A DNA stretch of 35,029 bases from Microbacterium maritypicum MF109 (GTDB lineage Bacteria; Actinomycetota; Actinomycetes; Actinomycetales; Microbacteriaceae): assembly GCF_000455825.1 (NCBI RefSeq), contig NZ_ATAO01000201.1:1-35029 (forward strand), in the 5' to 3' direction. This document shows positions 33,928-35,029 of this stretch, piece by piece (position 1 is the first letter of the stretch; each line of letters begins with the position of its first letter). Below the pieces are notes generated by a model that worked only from the letters and a program-made list of their open reading frames with translations, made no database searches and had not been told where the DNA came from. The position numbers were made by a program, and so were the translations under genes.

Positions 33928-34937
33928 GCCGTTCGATGAAGGCGTGGCGTCGGGAGACGTACGGTCCGGCCGACGGCGTCGCCCTCGAGCGCATCCCGGT
34001 TCCGACGCCCGGCCGCGGCGAGGTGCTGCTGCGGGTGCGCGCCACGGCGTTGAACGCGGGCGATGTGCGCCTCCTGCTCGGCGATCCGCTGCTCGTGCGT
34101 CCGGTGTTCGGCTTGACCCGCCCGAAGCACCCGGTGCGCGGGATGGAGGTCGCGGGCGCCGTGGTCGCCGTCGGACCCGACGTCGTGGGCGCGGAGATCG
34201 GCGAAGACGTGGTGGGTGAGCTCGTCGGCGGCGGAGGTCTCGGCGAGTACGTGAGCGTTCCCGCCGCGCGGCTCGTTCCCGTCCCGACCGATATCGTCCC
34301 GGAGACCGCCGCGTGCCTCCCGGTGGCCGGGGGAACCGCCTGGCAGGCGCTCGACCTCGCGGGCGTCGGCCTCACGCAGCGTGCTCGCGCCGATGGCGCG
34401 CCGAGAGTGCTGATCATCGGTGCCTCCGGAGGGGTGGGCACGTTCGCGGTGCAGCTCGCAGCTCTCCGCGGCGCCGAGGTCTGGGCGTCCTGCCGTGACC
34501 GCAACGCACCGCTGATCGAGCAGCTGGGTGCTGTGCGCACCTTCGACCACCGGACGTCGCCCCTGAGCGCGCTGCCGGACGGCCGATTCGATGCGATCGT
34601 CGACATCGCCGGAGGGATGCCGTTGCGGGAGCTGAAGCGCCTCGTGGTGCCCGGCGGCACGGTCGTGCTCGTCACGGGCGACGGGGGACACGTGCTCGGC
34701 CCGATCCCGCGGATGCTCCGCGCGGTGTTCCTGTCGATCGGCTCGCGGAGCATCCGACCACTCGCCGCGACGCCGCGTCCCGAGGTGCTGGCGAAGCTCC
34801 TCGAACTCGTCGCCGATGGCCGCGTGGTTCCCGTGATCGAGCGGGAGTACCCCTTCGCCGAGGCATCCGCCGCTCTCGCCCGTCTGGAAGCGGGCCACAC
34901 CGTCGGCAAGCTGGTGGTCACCGGCTCCGCCCTCTGA
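33924..34937 (+). CDS. Zinc-less MDR-family NAD(P)-dependent oxidoreductase (quinone reductase-like)
   Basis: 337-residue medium-chain reductase. The N-terminal GroES-like domain spans about 1-125 (LRVRATALNAGDVRLL, HPVRGMEVAGAVVAVG). The nucleotide-binding motif is GASGGVGTFAVQLAA from residue 166. The Cys/His ligands of catalytic zinc are missing, so it belongs with quinone oxidoreductases or similar. It overlaps the XRE stop by four bases and is the third gene of the operon. Its usual roles are reduction of quinones or enones. Confidence 0.9.
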   Translation: MSRSMKAWRRETYGPADGVALERIPVPTPGRGEVLLRVRATALNAGDVRLLLGDPLLVRPVFGLTRPKHPVRGMEVAGAVVAVGPDVVGAEIGEDVVGELVGGGGLGEYVSVPAARLVPVPTDIVPETAACLPVAGGTAWQALDLAGVGLTQRARADGAPRVLIIGASGGVGTFAVQLAALRGAEVWASCRDRNAPLIEQLGAVRTFDHRTSPLSALPDGRFDAIVDIAGGMPLRELKRLVVPGGTVVLVTGDGGHVLGPIPRMLRAVFLSIGSRSIRPLAATPRPEVLAKLLELVADGRVVPVIEREYPFAEASAALARLEAGHTVGKLVVTGSAL

Positions 34938-34940
34938 CCC

Positions 34941-35029
34941 TCCGGTCGCACCCGCTGCGTTGTTCCGGTCTCACCCTCTGCATTGTTCCGGTCGCACCCT
35001 CTGCATTGTTCCGGTCGCACTTCCTGCCG
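34941..35029. repeat. 23-bp tandem repeat running off the window
   Basis: Units at 34941-34963, 34964-34986, 34987-35009 and a partial one from 35010 start with TCCGGTC and carry CACCC(T/G)CTGC(A/G)TTGT; units 2 and 3 differ at one base. It begins three bases after the oxidoreductase stop. The final 22 bases are the exact reverse complement of 3298-3319. Confidence 0.9.

Noticed and set aside
34941..35029. CRISPR array
   Set aside because: The units are contiguous 23-bp tandem repeats without variable spacers, and no cas gene is present.

Overview
The window reads as chromosomal DNA from a high-GC Gram-positive actinobacterium. A Microbacterium-like member of the Microbacteriaceae is the best guess. 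This rests on very high GC with G/C-ending codons, many 1-4 base start/stop overlaps, several apparently leaderless genes, terminator-like hairpins without a T-run, and gene content (GntR-prpDBC, mmsA-acd-mmsB-ech, PntAB, an RHH-less PutA). No rRNA, tRNA, CRISPR array, phage gene or transposase was seen. The genus is inference; no database was consulted.

Layout. (1) 3-3079, minus strand: a three-gene sugar operon (cupin-type glucose-6-phosphate isomerase, FGGY kinase, D-2-hydroxyacid dehydrogenase) behind two perfect tandem palindromes. (2) 3154-3422: a gene-free block of GC-rich repeats. (3) 3423-5036: a CGNR zinc-finger regulator divergent from an EamA transporter. (4) 5071-9340: a FadR-type GntR regulator followed by prpD, prpB and prpC, the methylcitrate cycle for propionyl-CoA. 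(5) 9512-13303: an MFS transporter, a DJ-1-family protein divergent from a LysR regulator, and an ABM-domain membrane protein. (6) 13721-18164: mmsA, an acyl-CoA dehydrogenase, mmsB and an enoyl-CoA hydratase, a valine-degradation operon. (7) 18249-19697, minus strand: MarR, SRPBCC and YdeI-like proteins. (8) 19837-24483: etfB, etfA, an unusual membrane cytochrome b with a long Ala/Pro-rich N-terminus, and a thiolase. (9) 24566-26281: a GNAT acetyltransferase, a hot-dog thioesterase and a small four-helix membrane protein. (10) 26480-29427: pntA-pntB transhydrogenase behind a hairpin-rich leader. (11) 29531-33181: a 1216-residue PutA. (12) 33263-34937: a small membrane protein, a 76-residue XRE regulator and a zinc-less MDR oxidoreductase, behind a strong promoter flanked by two operator-like palindromes. 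(13) 34941-35029: a 23-bp tandem repeat running off the end.

How the genes fit together (inference). Valine is degraded through isobutyryl-CoA (acyl-CoA dehydrogenase, hydratase), 3-hydroxyisobutyrate (MmsB) and methylmalonate semialdehyde (MmsA) to propionyl-CoA. PrpC, PrpD and PrpB then turn propionyl-CoA into pyruvate and succinate. The acyl-CoA dehydrogenase needs ETF, which etfBA supply nearby. PutA and PntAB add proline oxidation and NADH/NADPH balance. The central 20 kb therefore looks like an amino-acid and odd-chain acid catabolic island.

The best candidate for something not yet described is the protein at 21589-23298. It is a cytochrome-b-like membrane protein co-directional with etfBA, and its long N-terminal tail carries three copies of an [19 protein letters not shown] motif about 80 residues apart. 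Copies 1 and 2 are identical in protein but differ at 8 of 15 codons, all silently. This points to selection on the peptide and to a possible docking role between ETF and the quinone pool.
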